Shown here piece by piece: positions 1 to 8,329 of a DNA stretch of 64,000 bases. The stretch comes from DASXUC01 sp036505015. Lineage in GTDB: Bacteria; Sysuimicrobiota; Sysuimicrobiia; Sysuimicrobiales; Kaftiobacteriaceae. Positions within the stretch are counted from its first letter, which is position 1; each line of letters starts with the position of its first letter. The stretch spans positions 5,272 through 69,271 of the forward strand of contig DASXUC010000116.1 of assembly GCA_036505015.1 (NCBI GenBank). The letters run 5' to 3'. Both the position numbers and the translations under genes were made by a program. The notes below the pieces were generated by a model, which did no database searches, was not told where the DNA came from, and saw nothing but the letters and a program-made list of their open reading frames with translations.

Positions 1-39
1 GTCGAGTGCCTGAGCGAGCATAGCGAGTCGCAGGACCCA

Positions 40-178
40 TGTAGGTTCCGAGTAATTCTCTCATTTTTGGCTCACGAAACGCCCTTTTCCGCGATAGTTG
101 TCATCAGAAGCAATTCTTTCGTCCCGGGATAGTTGTCATTTTCCTACGCCCATGCCGTCTCGCACAGACGTTCGAGGA
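40..178 (+). repeat. Transposon-end-like repeat, copy A
   Basis: About 139 bp that recur in the same orientation, diverged, at 2798-2937. Both copies begin TGTAGGTTCC, then show TTTCCGCG followed by a TTGTCAT motif, then GGGATAGTTGTCATTTTCC, and end near a CGCAC..ACGTTCG segment. Several spaced TTGTCAT motifs per copy resemble the multiple transposase-binding repeats at IS21-family ends, but no transposase gene is present, so the family is a guess. The rest of 1-319 shows no gene. Confidence 0.6.
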
Positions 179-319
179 ATTTCCCGAGTGGGAGCTTCAG
201 ACGGCTCGCGATCTGACACGTGCGCCAACCGTTTCTAAAGAGTCTACCGGACTGCAGGGGGCGTGGTCGGCTCGATCTGATGGTGGAGGCGGGGATCCTG
301 CCAGCCCAAAGTACCAAGG

Positions 320-1500
320 CTAGGAAGTGCCTGGATCGCTAGCCTTCAGGGCCTTTGCAACCGCCGTCAGCAAAGGGACGAACAGATCCATAAGTCCCTC
401 ATCTTCCTCACGGGCTAGTTGGGCGATGCTGATTGAGACACCGATCTTGTCAAAACCACGTCTAAACTTGGACTCAAATGTGGCTGTCGCAAAAGATCCG
501 AGACTTCGACCGTTACGTGACTCTGAGGAGAGGACGAGCGGGCTGAACCAGTCGAAGGGAGCGTAGTACCGGTTAATTGCAGCTTCGTATCTCTCCACGC
601 CTAGGATGTCTTCAATCGAGGCGGCCGACGACGGGATCCACCCATTTATGTAACCTCCGACCTGGAGAACTCGGACACTTGCCTTTGTGCATAGCCGAAC
701 GATCTCCTTGCCTTCGTCGTCCGAATCGCACAGAACAACCGCTCGGGTACCTTGCGATCTTATTCGTTCGAGGAGCCGCAAAAGGGTTGGGATATCGCCA
801 AATGGGATGATATTGATCTCATTAGGATTGATGATGTCGTTGCCCTTTGATGCAGAATCGAACCCGCGTTGGCTAACAGTATCTGGTCGGAGACCCCTTC
901 GACTAGGACATTGGTGTCTCCAATAACCGCTAAGTCGCCCAGCGAGACACCTATCGCTTCACGGAGTGGGTCCCATACCGTTTGGAACCGCTCGTGAGCA
1001 TGATACGGTCTGTTCTGAATCCGCGTCCGCTTTGTTATTGGATCCCGCTCTAGTAGACGAACGCGTTGAGGGAACGACCAGTCGATTATGAACGGCGAGT
1101 GAGTAGCATAGACCACCTGATGTTGCTCAGAGATTATCGAGAAGAGGCGTGCCACCGCCCGCTGCGCTGAGGGGTGGAGGCTGTAGGCGGGTTCGTCGAT
1201 AAGGACGAGTTGCTGGTTCTCAGTCGCCTCAAGCCAGAGGCAATCCACAAGGAGGGAGAGGAACCATCTCAGACCTGTGCCGTAGTCTGGGTACTATCCT
1301 TGTCCGTGATGCCCCAGGAAAGCGTGTAACTGTTAGCTCGATGATTATGCTCTTTGGCGTCTTGTGACCCTGCTAGCGAAAGGCAAAACTTCAGGCCCTT
1401 GGGGTCTCGCCACCACGTCGCAAGGCGTTTGGAGAGCTCCGCGGAGATTACATTAAGGCGGTCAGTGATCTCACCGAGCGCCAACTGGCTCCTTGGCATC
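320..1500 (-). pseudogene. Broken OLD-family ATP-dependent nuclease (ABC ATPase plus TOPRIM)
   Basis: Three minus-strand fragments in different frames read as one protein. The upstream part (about 1500 down to 1295) has ELSKRLATWW-type residues. The middle part (about 1293 to 850) reads GTGLRWFLSLL, a Walker B-like LVLIDEPAYSLHP, a THSPF switch and the TOPRIM start VLVEGVSD. The last part (about 855 to 320) continues with INPNEINIIPFGD and the TOPRIM acidic motif LCDSDDEG. Frame changes near 850 and 1290 and an in-frame stop at 1294-1296 break the gene, and no N-terminal Walker A was found. Intact relatives are DNA nucleases, often in phage defence. Recent decay or sequencing error at the indels cannot be told apart here. 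Confidence 0.8.
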
Positions 1501-1853
1501 CACATAGGTGGCCAGGGCTCAGGATTGGCCGGAATGGGTCTTGTCTCGGGCTCCCGGCGTTCTGATTCCCGTGAAACTTGGTGTTTTGATTGACAAAGTC
1601 TTCGTTGCTCCGCAGACGCCGCCTTGGTTCCACTCCCTAGTCGAACAGGTCGCGAAGCGATATGGTCTTGAGGCGGAAGTCGTACATTCCGGACTAGACG
1701 AGGGACCCCTTTACTAACTTCCAGGCAAAAGGGCCTTGACATGACATTGGCAACTTTCGATAATGGCGGTTTCCGGAAAGTAGAGGAGCCGCCGGGGCCG
1801 GCAACTCATATTAGGAGCTTGACTCGTTCTGGCTGAACAGCTTACGTGGTCTC
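1501..1853. other. No gene recognised
   Basis: About 350 bp between the nuclease remnant and the secreted-protein gene. Short open frames overlap in several directions without recognisable motifs. A TTGACA at 1735-1740 is followed after about 19 bp by TAATGG on the plus strand but leads to no gene. Probably degraded sequence. Confidence 0.4.
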
Positions 1854-2438
1854 CTACGGAATCCCGCAGTTATTGCCCACGAGGGGTACGATGACCGCAT
1901 CTCCCAGGACGTTCCGATCGGCCACGACGGCGACGACCGTTTGTCGCCGGTCCAAGACCGTGGCCCCGATCATCCCGGGGAGAAGCGGAGAACTCAGCTG
2001 CCGCACGAGGTGGAACCGCCGCACCGCGAAGGTGTAGAATCCCCTAAGCTGCGTCATGGTGTTGCCGCCGTCGGTCCAGCCGACGATGAGCAGCGGCTCG
2101 CCCTCAGTGAGGGGACGTGCGGAAGTCGGTAGCCGCGCGGGCAGCGGAGACTGCGTCTGAAACACCACGAGGCTCCCGTCGATGCCCTCGAAGTCCGACA
2201 TGCAGCGAATGATTGTAGGATATGTCTTTCCGCCGAACTGTGCCGAGTACGCGACGCCGCCTTCCAGGCTCTCGGAGTAGGTGAGAATCAACGTGGGTGA
2301 AAACGCGACGGCCGAGGTATAGAAGTTCTCGGCCCACCCGACCACCACCCCGAACGCGGACGGGTTAGGATTAGTCTGTGCGCTGCCCGCGGGGGCGAGC
2401 AGTGCGACGGCGATCGCCGCGGCCGCGAGAACCCTCAT
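1854..2438 (-). CDS. Secreted protein, possibly a degenerate trypsin-like fold
   Basis: 194 aa. Residues 1-20 form a clear signal peptide (hydrophobic core, then AGSAQ), so it is exported. The C-terminal half has a pattern recalling the end of trypsin-like/DegP-like proteases: LPGMIGATVLDRRQTVVAVVAD aligns by eye with the usual G-x-S-G-x-x-V-x-D-x-x-G-x-V-V-G-V, but the catalytic Ser position is Ile, so any peptidase would be inactive. Family assignment is tentative. It faces an oppositely oriented truncated gene (2675) that also begins with a signal peptide of similar make-up, and it lies inside the repeat-bounded accessory region. Confidence 0.55.
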   Translation of the reverse strand: MRVLAAAAIAVALLAPAGSAQTNPNPSAFGVVVGWAENFYTSAVAFSPTLILTYSESLEGGVAYSAQFGGKTYPTIIRCMSDFEGIDGSLVVFQTQSPLPARLPTSARPLTEGEPLLIVGWTDGGNTMTQLRGFYTFAVRRFHLVRQLSSPLLPGMIGATVLDRRQTVVAVVADRNVLGDAVIVPLVGNNCGIP

Positions 2439-2674
2439 CGTGTTGAATGGTTCCTCCCGACAGCATTCTTATTCATGCCCACACGTCCAACATTCGCACC
2501 GCGCGGTCGTCCTCCTGGATGGGGTTGCTCAGCCGCTGCCTAGCAGAACCAGCAACTTCCGAGAAGTGTGCGGTCCCGGAGGGAGGAGTTTGGGGCGCTA
2601 CAACCCACACTAACAACGGCGTGAATGGTCATTCTTGCTGCCCATACTAGGGTCTACTTTTGAGAGGGAACCGA

Positions 2675-2836
2675 ATGATCAGAGTGCTGGCGGTCCTGGT
2701 AGCGATTGTCGTCGGTACCCTAGCCCCACGAACTTCGGCCCAAGAGAGTGGAGCGTTCCAAGTCTATTGTTCTAGAACCTACAACAACAGAGGGGGGTGT
2801 AGGTTCCACGTCTATCTGTCATTTCTGGGGTCCTAA
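2675..2836 (+). pseudogene. Start of a secreted-protein gene cut off by repeat copy B
   Basis: An ATG at 2675 opens a 53-codon frame that begins MIRVLAVLVAIVVGTLA and ends its signal peptide at TSAQ. After about 40 residues the reading frame enters the transposon-end-like repeat at 2798 and stops at 2834-2836, so the last dozen residues are repeat-encoded. A purine-rich stretch (GAGAGGGAA) sits just upstream as a ribosome-binding site. The simplest reading is that an insertion at 2798 removed the rest of the gene. The signal peptide resembles that of the secreted protein at 1854-2438. Confidence 0.55.
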
Positions 2837-2937
2837 TCTGGGGTTTTCCGCGCTACTTGTCATATCTTTTAGCCCTCTCATCCCGGGATAGTTGTCATTT
2901 TCCTGCGCCTGCCGACCTTCGCACGAACGTTCGGTGG
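2798..2937 (+). repeat. Transposon-end-like repeat, copy B
   Basis: Second copy of the repeat at 40-178, same orientation, about 75 percent alike by eye. It keeps TGTAGGTTCC, TTTTCCGCG, a TTGTCAT and GGGATAGTTGTCATTTTCC in the same order and spacing. Its left boundary interrupts the open frame starting at 2675. Confidence 0.6.
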
Positions 2938-3293
2938 TGCTCGGATCCGTCGATACCAGGCGACCGGGCTTAGAACGTCGGGGTGAGCGCGTAATCCATC
3001 TCCACGCGGTCGGCGAGCATCTCGCCGATGAGGTGCGCGGTATCGTCGGCCCACAGCGCCGGTAGCTCGGCTGGTTAAGTTCCCGGGGACCGGGAACATT
3101 AGGAGGGAACCCGGCGCGATGTGCAGGTCCGGTTGCTCCGCGCGCGACGGTTTGGCGGAGGAGATCAACGAGGGTGATAACGCGCGTGGAGCATAGGGGT
3201 AGCTTCCTTACTGTGAACATGTGGCAGTGTCGCGGTGTTTCGTCCACACCATCCTGACGGTTCACTCTCCGCGACATTGGGCAACGTCACACG
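2938..3293. other. No gene recognised between two repeats
   Basis: About 355 bp between copy B and the next repeat. Minus-strand open frames cross it, one of which runs through the repeat itself, and none shows a known motif. A short inverted repeat around 3079-3101 (GTTCCCGGG / CCGGGAAC) is visible. Probably remnants of mobile DNA. Confidence 0.4.
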
Positions 3294-3385
3294 GCGGGGA
3301 TAGGCTATTCCATGTGTTGGCGTGTTAGGCTGACACGGGAAGGGTGTTAGGCTGACCGGCCTAATCAAGGAGTGCGGCGGCTTGA
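3294..3385 (+). repeat. Second direct repeat, left copy
   Basis: About 92 bp nearly identical to 6336-6427, same orientation: GCGGGGATAGGC, TGTGTTGGCGTGTTAGGCTG, then a second GTGTTRGGCTGACCGG. Each copy contains two GTGTTAGGCTGAC-type motifs about 20 bp apart. The two copies flank the LamG/Vps62-like gene pair, 3.0 kb apart, as ends of a degenerate transposable unit would. Confidence 0.65.
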
Positions 3386-3497
3386 GGCGCATGAAGGCGA
3401 TGGCCCGCCATGAACCCCCAGTGGCCCAAGGAGGCGTCGGGGGGCGTTCCAGATCGTTCGTATTGAGCGCCGGTGGTTCCAGCGAGAGGAGGCCGTC

Positions 3498-4562
3498 ATG
3501 CTCGAACTGATTTGCGATCACCACTATACTTGGGAAGACCTCGCGACGGACAGTTCGCCCTATCGCAACCCCGCGCGCCCCATCAACATCTTCTCGGTGC
3601 CAGGCGGCGGCGCGATCAAGTTCCCGCATCCGAACAGTCGAGTTCTGATAGAGCCCGGCCGGGCCTGGAAGCCGTTGATCGCCTTGAAGATTGAGGTGCT
3701 GGCGCGGGTCAATCCGTGGGTGGCGCGCTCGCCGGTCCTTGTCGCTGGTCATGGATCCTTCCGCTTCGGCCTCCTGGAGGGCGCGCTGGAGGCGCGATTT
3801 GACAACGCCACCAACACCAACAATTATGTCCGTAGTGACTCCGCCTTTGCGCCAGATCACAAAGAACATGCGGTGCCGGCCAACAAGTGGGTCACGCTCG
3901 GCTTCCACCACGATGGTTTCGCCAAGATGAGGCTGTTCATCGACAATGAGCTGGTGGGCGAAGCCATCATCGAGGGCGGTATTCCGCCGGTGCAGGGCCT
4001 TGGCGTTTCAATCGGCAACGACGTCGATCAAGATGCCCTGCAATTCCCGGGCGAGATCGACGAAGTGCGGATCTGGCGCCTCGATCCAAAGGCTATGAAA
4101 CGCCGGTTTCTGAGCCGGCCCTATACACCCAAAGAGGCGCAGTGCTGGGAGAGACACTTCGAAAAGATCATCGACTGGATGAAGAAGAATCCCGAGCAGC
4201 GCCGGTCGCTGGCCCAGCAGATTGGCGGCGCGCAAAATTCCTTTATCCGCTCGCTGTTTTTGCTGCCGGACAGCGACCAGGCGAAGCTGCGCGCCGTCCT
4301 TGTGGCGTTCGGGGATCTATGGTCGGCGGGCAAGATCGCCGGTCCAGAGATGGAGAAGGTGCTGTGCGACTTGATCGCGCTGCTGCGCGCGCTCGGCCTT
4401 GACCCCGGCGGTCTGGCGAACAATGCCCTGATGGCGACCATCGCGGAGATGAAGATCGACAGTCACGACCTCCTCAAATGCGATCCGAAGATCGCCGCGT
4501 TCCTGGAGCTGCTGCGCAGTGCAGAAGAGAATTGCGGCAAGACAACTGCGGTGTCACTATGA
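3498..4562 (+). CDS. LamG-like (concanavalin A-like) domain protein
   Basis: 354 aa, no signal peptide. Residues about 20-210 look like a jelly-roll lectin/glucanase domain: KWVTLGFHHDG, MRLFIDNELVGE, then IDEVRIWR, the usual end of LamG-type domains. Residues about 215-354 are probably helical and unrecognised. A GAGGAGG ribosome-binding site at 3483-3489 supports the start. It overlaps the next gene by 4 bp (ATGA), so the two are co-translated. Both lie between the direct repeats at 3294 and 6336 and have lower GC than the main chromosome, which suggests transfer. Ligand and role are unknown. Confidence 0.7.
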   Translation: MLELICDHHYTWEDLATDSSPYRNPARPINIFSVPGGGAIKFPHPNSRVLIEPGRAWKPLIALKIEVLARVNPWVARSPVLVAGHGSFRFGLLEGALEARFDNATNTNNYVRSDSAFAPDHKEHAVPANKWVTLGFHHDGFAKMRLFIDNELVGEAIIEGGIPPVQGLGVSIGNDVDQDALQFPGEIDEVRIWRLDPKAMKRRFLSRPYTPKEAQCWERHFEKIIDWMKKNPEQRRSLAQQIGGAQNSFIRSLFLLPDSDQAKLRAVLVAFGDLWSAGKIAGPEMEKVLCDLIALLRALGLDPGGLANNALMATIAEMKIDSHDLLKCDPKIAAFLELLRSAEENCGKTTAVSL

Positions 4563-6007
4563 ATCCCGAAGCCATCGTATTGGCCAAGGCCTTCGAGCCG
4601 ATCCTGCTGTTTCATTCCGATGAGACCTTCTTCCCGATCGACCCAAAACTCTACCTGGAGCGCAGCGCACTGTGGCGCAGCAAGCCGCACGTGCGCAACT
4701 TCTATCCGGGTGGGGCGGCGGCCGAGAAGCAAGATTGGGGCGAGCCGCCGCCCACGATCTTCCCGCGCAGGCCGCAACTTGCCAAGGGCCAGATCGCGGC
4801 GCTGAAGGACGAGGCGGCGGGGAAGACCTGGATCGGCGATCCGTCGCTGGCTGCGGTCATCCCCGAGCCGCCAACTGAGCGTCCCCCAGGCGAAGATTGG
4901 TTTCTGCAGCTAACAGGCTGGGAGCCGATCTTGACCGCGCCCAACGAAGTGACTGCGGGCAGCGAAAACCGCTACCCGACTCTAGGTGACAATACCTATA
5001 ACGGAGCGCTGCAAGGCGGCCGCCCCTGGTATTACGCCGAATATCTGGACAACCAGGAGCTTTTCGCCCTGGTGCGGAACAGGCCCGACCTGTTTCCAGT
5101 GGTCGACAATCCGCGGCTGAGCGGGCCCATGCTGCTTACCTATTACTTCTTCTATGCCCTGCACGAAGAGCCACTGCGGGGCTGCGAAACGGCTGGCGAA
5201 GGGCAAAAATTCGCCACCTTTGCCGGCGAGTGGGCCTCGGTCGCGATCCTATTGAATTCCGCCCGGGAGCCGCTTCTTATCGGTCTGACCTCGCGCAACG
5301 TCGGCGACCCGACTAGCATCCCGGCTGAGGAAAACAGGATTGGCATGATCGTTCGGCCCTGGAAGGACACCGACCGGGTGGGCGGTCATCCGAAAATCTT
5401 CGTCTCTCGGGGCACGCACGGCAACTATCTCACGACGGGGCCGCACGATCTCAAGCCGTTCACCCCCGGCGACATTGATCTAAACCAGGGCACGTGCGCC
5501 CAGATCGAAAAGCTGGACGACGTCATCTTCGATGCCGAGGCAGTTCTTGCGGAAGAAGATTCCGCTATTTCGGCCGGGGTTGTTTGGGGCGGGGTGGTTG
5601 TGAACCTGTTTCTTGGGTTATTCCTTGAAATGATCAACATCATGGACCGCGAGCCCAGCTTGTACACCCCACCGATAGAGCCGAACCGAAAGCCGCAGGA
5701 CGAAACGGGCGGCCCGCTCTTTGGATTAATTCTTCGGCCGGCGGGCCTGTTTCTGCCCGAGCAGGCCACCGCTCAGCGCACAGAGGACTGGCAAACCAAG
5801 ATGCCAGGGACCGCCGACAAGCCGCGGTATGACTTCATCGTGGATCGTGAGACCCAGTTCTGGTGGCCGCCGCGCGGCGCGAGCCAAGGCTACGCCGGGC
5901 GCTGGGGCCCGCGCGTCACGAACGACCCCAAGGAGCGCCGCTCCGGGATGCGCTGCCCACCCTTCGCGCTATTGTTCCTCGAGGCCATCGCAAAGCTAAA
6001 GCTATAG
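4559..6007 (+). CDS. Vps62/DUF946-like protein
   Basis: 482 aa from the ATG at 4559, which overlaps the stop of the LamG gene (ATGA); an in-frame start further upstream would read deep into that gene and is less likely. The N-terminus (EPILLFHSDETFFP) and the FVSRGTHGNYL motif near residue 290 recall Vps62/DUF946 proteins, which share a P-x-x-x-x-x-x-E-x-F-x-P start and a GSHANY-type motif. A hydrophobic stretch (about 340-365, GVVWGGVVVNLFLGLFLEMI) could be a membrane helix. The C-terminus contains GYAGRWGPRV. The biochemical function of this family is not established, and the assignment rests on motif resemblance only. Confidence 0.55.
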   Translation: MNPEAIVLAKAFEPILLFHSDETFFPIDPKLYLERSALWRSKPHVRNFYPGGAAAEKQDWGEPPPTIFPRRPQLAKGQIAALKDEAAGKTWIGDPSLAAVIPEPPTERPPGEDWFLQLTGWEPILTAPNEVTAGSENRYPTLGDNTYNGALQGGRPWYYAEYLDNQELFALVRNRPDLFPVVDNPRLSGPMLLTYYFFYALHEEPLRGCETAGEGQKFATFAGEWASVAILLNSAREPLLIGLTSRNVGDPTSIPAEENRIGMIVRPWKDTDRVGGHPKIFVSRGTHGNYLTTGPHDLKPFTPGDIDLNQGTCAQIEKLDDVIFDAEAVLAEEDSAISAGVVWGGVVVNLFLGLFLEMINIMDREPSLYTPPIEPNRKPQDETGGPLFGLILRPAGLFLPEQATAQRTEDWQTKMPGTADKPRYDFIVDRETQFWWPPRGASQGYAGRWGPRVTNDPKERRSGMRCPPFALLFLEAIAKLKL

Positions 6008-6448
6008 GCCTACCACGGCATCGAGGCCAAGGGGCGCGCGAGCAGAATCCCTTTTGCGATTTGCTCGAAAATCGCGGCGTGTCTATCGGTCAAGTAATCG
6101 ACGCGTTGGCCGCCGAGCTCATCGACATCGGGCGTACTCGCGCGTTCACCGTCTCGAGCGCAACTCTGAGGAGCCATCCATAGTCGCAGGCCGGCGGCCT
6201 GCATTTGGATCGGCAGCCGACGAAGCTGGAGCGAGGCGAGCCCCGAGCAACAGCCGCCCACCCTGACCGGCGGCCCTTCCCCGGCCCGGACCGGCAGAGG
6301 GCCGGTGGCGGATCAAACCGACCCACTACTCGATTGCGGGGATAGGCCATCCCGTGTGTTGGCGTGTTAGGCTGACACGGAAGGGTGTTGGGCTGACCGG
6401 TCCATCATGAGTTCGGCGGCGGAGGCTGGTTAGTCCCGTGAACAATAC
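6008..6448. other. Repeat-containing gap without a gene
   Basis: About 440 bp after the accessory gene pair. It contains the second direct repeat (6336-6427); the remainder (6008-6335) has overlapping short frames and no motif I can name. Confidence 0.45.
6336..6427 (+). repeat. Second direct repeat, right copy
   Basis: Partner of 3294-3385, same orientation, with only a handful of differences (for example GGCTATTCCATG against GGCCATCCCGTG). It marks the right edge of the LamG/Vps62-like unit and lies just before a truncated P-loop gene. Confidence 0.65.
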
Positions 6449-6682
6449 ATGACCGCTCCGGCGATTCTCGTCGTCACGGGAGCGTCCGGCAGCGGAAAGA
6501 CCGCGGGGGTCCGCGCCCTCGAACTCCGTGCCCTGGCAGGTGTTCGTTGCTATTACTTCGATGCGGTCGGTGTCCCGTCGCATGAGGAGATGGAGCGCAA
6601 CTTCGGCGGTCCCGAGCGGTGGCAGGCCCTCACCACACAGCGATGGCTCGATGGCATTTCGTCCCCGGTTGGAGTCCCTTAG
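6449..6682 (+). pseudogene. Truncated P-loop NTPase/kinase-like gene
   Basis: 77 codons. Starts MTAPAILVVTGASGSGKTAG, a clean Walker A (GASGSGKT) at residues 11-18 of a small ATPase or kinase fold, followed by RALELRALAGVRCYYFDAVG. It stops where intact relatives would continue to Walker B and the lid, so it is probably only the N-terminal quarter or so. It sits between a direct repeat and another repeat-like cluster in decayed DNA. A short functional product cannot be excluded. Confidence 0.6.
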
Positions 6683-6734
6683 AGGGTTTGGTGCCGCCAT
6701 CGGATCCGGGGCGGTCGTTAACTCGAGTTTTCCG

Positions 6735-6800
6735 CGTGTTGTTATCATGAATGACAACTCGATGACAAAATACATCGGGAAAGTGACAACCATGCGCGGA
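6735..6800 (-). repeat. Inverted cluster of TGACAA motifs, transposon-end-like
   Basis: Read on the minus strand this segment has TTCCGCG, then GTTGTCAC, TTTGTCAT and GTTGTCAT motifs about 10-20 bp apart (plus-strand positions 6751-6758, 6762-6769, 6783-6790). That is the motif grammar of the repeats at 40 and 2798, in the opposite orientation. It may be the other end of the same element type. Divergence is high, so confidence is modest. Confidence 0.4.
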
Positions 6801-6889
6801 ACCGATTCGATCGAATCGACAGCCATCACCACCTAGTACAGCTAGCCGCCGCCGGGGGGGGTAGTAACCCAACCTTCTAACATTTCCCC

Positions 6890-6937
6890 TTGACAACCGC
6901 GCACTTGAGGCGATATTATACTATCTAGTTAATTAAC
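6890..6937 (+). promoter_or_regulatory. Sigma-70 promoter and palindromic operator for the ArsR gene
   Basis: TTGACA at 6890-6895, an 18-bp spacer and TATTAT at 6914-6919. The perfect palindrome GTTAATTAAC (6928-6937) lies just after the -10, at the expected transcription start, immediately before the ArsR-family start codon. An autoregulatory operator is the natural inference. Confidence 0.6.
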
Positions 6938-6940
6938 CAC

Positions 6941-7333
6941 TTGGTGAAATACAGTATGTCCGCCGATCGTCTCAATGCGACCTTTGCCGCCCTCGCCGAT
7001 CCCACCCGGCGCGCCATCCTGGCGCGTCTCGCCTCGGGCGAGGCGTCGGTCACTGAACTGGCCAGGCCCTTCGATCTCACCCTGCCCGCCATCTCCAAAC
7101 ACCTCCGCGTGCTCCAGCGCGCAGGGCTGATCGAGCGCAGTCGCCGCGCACAGTGGCGGCCCTGCCGGCTGCGGGCCGATCCGCTGAAAGACGTTGCCGA
7201 CTGGACCGAGCGGTACCGCCGCTTCTGGGAACAGCGGTTCGATCGGTTGGACGCATATCTGCGCGAAATCCAGGCAAAAGAGAAAAAGCCGGCACACCCC
7301 AAAGGCAAGCGGCATGGCCGCAGGAAGAGGTGA
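6941..7333 (+). CDS. ArsR-family winged-helix repressor
   Basis: 130 aa. Residues about 8-95 form the ArsR winged helix: FAALADPTRRAILARLA, then the recognition helix ...LTLPAISKHLRVLQRAGLI. No metal-binding cysteines are seen, as is typical of the sub-family encoded beside SRPBCC proteins. The tail (from about 112) is Lys/Arg-rich. A TTG at 6941 is taken as the start because relatives often begin MVxY; the ATG at 6956 is the alternative. Followed after 4 bp by the tandem SRPBCC gene, so the two are almost certainly one operon. Promoter and palindrome lie directly upstream. Confidence 0.85.
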   Translation: MVKYSMSADRLNATFAALADPTRRAILARLASGEASVTELARPFDLTLPAISKHLRVLQRAGLIERSRRAQWRPCRLRADPLKDVADWTERYRRFWEQRFDRLDAYLREIQAKEKKPAHPKGKRHGRRKR

Positions 7334-7337
7334 AGAC

Positions 7338-8327
7338 ATGACTACCCCAAGCAAGCCCGCCAGGCCGGCGGCAAAGCCGGCAATCGTCATTACCCGCATC
7401 TTCGATGCGCCACGCGAACTGGTCTGGAAGGCGTGGACGGAGCCGAAGCGGATCGCCCGCTGGTGGGGACCGAAGGACTTCACGGCTCCGGCGATCAGCA
7501 CCGACTTCCGGGTTGGCGGCAAGTATTTCTACTGCATGCATGGTCCGGCCGGCACTCCGTTTGACAAAGACCTCTGGAGCACCGGCGTCTACGAGGAGAT
7601 CGTGCCGCTGACGCGCATCGTCGCCACAGACTCCTTCGCGGACGAGCAGGGCAATGTGGTCCCGGCGAGCTACTACGGTATGCCCGGCGACCTGCCCCTG
7701 GAGTTCAGGATCACCGTGACATTCGAGGACGAGGATGGGCACACCAAGGTGACCCTGACCCACGAAGGCCTCCCCGCCGGCGAGCAGAGCGAGGGCGCGA
7801 CGGTCGGCTGGAACCAGTCGTTCGACAAGCTGGCCGCGTCACTGAAAACCACGTTCATGGTCAAGCGAGACGAGCTGAAGGTCGTCATGGAGCGGATCTT
7901 CGATGCGCCCCCTGAGACGATATTCAAAGCATTGACGGATCCCACAGCGATCCCGAAGTGGTGGGGGCCCCGCAAGTACACGACCGCCGTCGACAAGATG
8001 GACCTCAGGGTGGGTGGGGCATGGCGCTTCGTCCACCGGGGCGAGGATGGCAAAGAATACGCCTTCCACGGCGTCTTCAAAGCCATCGAGCCGCCGAAGC
8101 TGATCTCCCAGACGTTCAACTACGAGGGGTTCCCCGGAGAGCATGAATCGCTGGATACGCTGACCCTTGAGGACCTCGGCGGGGGGAAGACCAAGGTCAC
8201 GGCCGTCACCACGTTCGCCACGCTCGAGGATCTGGATGGCATGGTGGGGTCGGGGATGGAGTCGGGCGCGGTCGAAAGCTGGGACCGGCTGGCCGCCCTC
8301 GTCGAGCAGCCTGTCCGGCAGGTGTGA
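7338..8327 (+). CDS. Tandem SRPBCC (AHSA1/START-like) protein
   Basis: 329 aa from the ATG at 7338. Two copies of the Aha1/SRPBCC ligand-binding fold in tandem: the first (about 15-170) has IFDAPRELVWKAWTEPKRIARWWGP, the second (about 185-320) IFDAPPETIFKALTDPTAIPKWWGP. Both show the hallmark WWGP and a following VGG (FRVGGKY, LRVGGAW). These folds hold small hydrophobic ligands or aid chaperones; the specific ligand is unknown. Relatives are usually single-domain, so the duplication or fusion is notable. Cytoplasmic, in an operon with the ArsR regulator upstream and the VOC protein downstream. Confidence 0.85.
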   Translation: MTTPSKPARPAAKPAIVITRIFDAPRELVWKAWTEPKRIARWWGPKDFTAPAISTDFRVGGKYFYCMHGPAGTPFDKDLWSTGVYEEIVPLTRIVATDSFADEQGNVVPASYYGMPGDLPLEFRITVTFEDEDGHTKVTLTHEGLPAGEQSEGATVGWNQSFDKLAASLKTTFMVKRDELKVVMERIFDAPPETIFKALTDPTAIPKWWGPRKYTTAVDKMDLRVGGAWRFVHRGEDGKEYAFHGVFKAIEPPKLISQTFNYEGFPGEHESLDTLTLEDLGGGKTKVTAVTTFATLEDLDGMVGSGMESGAVESWDRLAALVEQPVRQV

Positions 8328-8329
8328 CC

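Noticed and set aside
2819..3277. 152-codon minus-strand frame crossing repeat copy B
   Set aside because: It runs through the repeat and has no motif; likely fortuitous.
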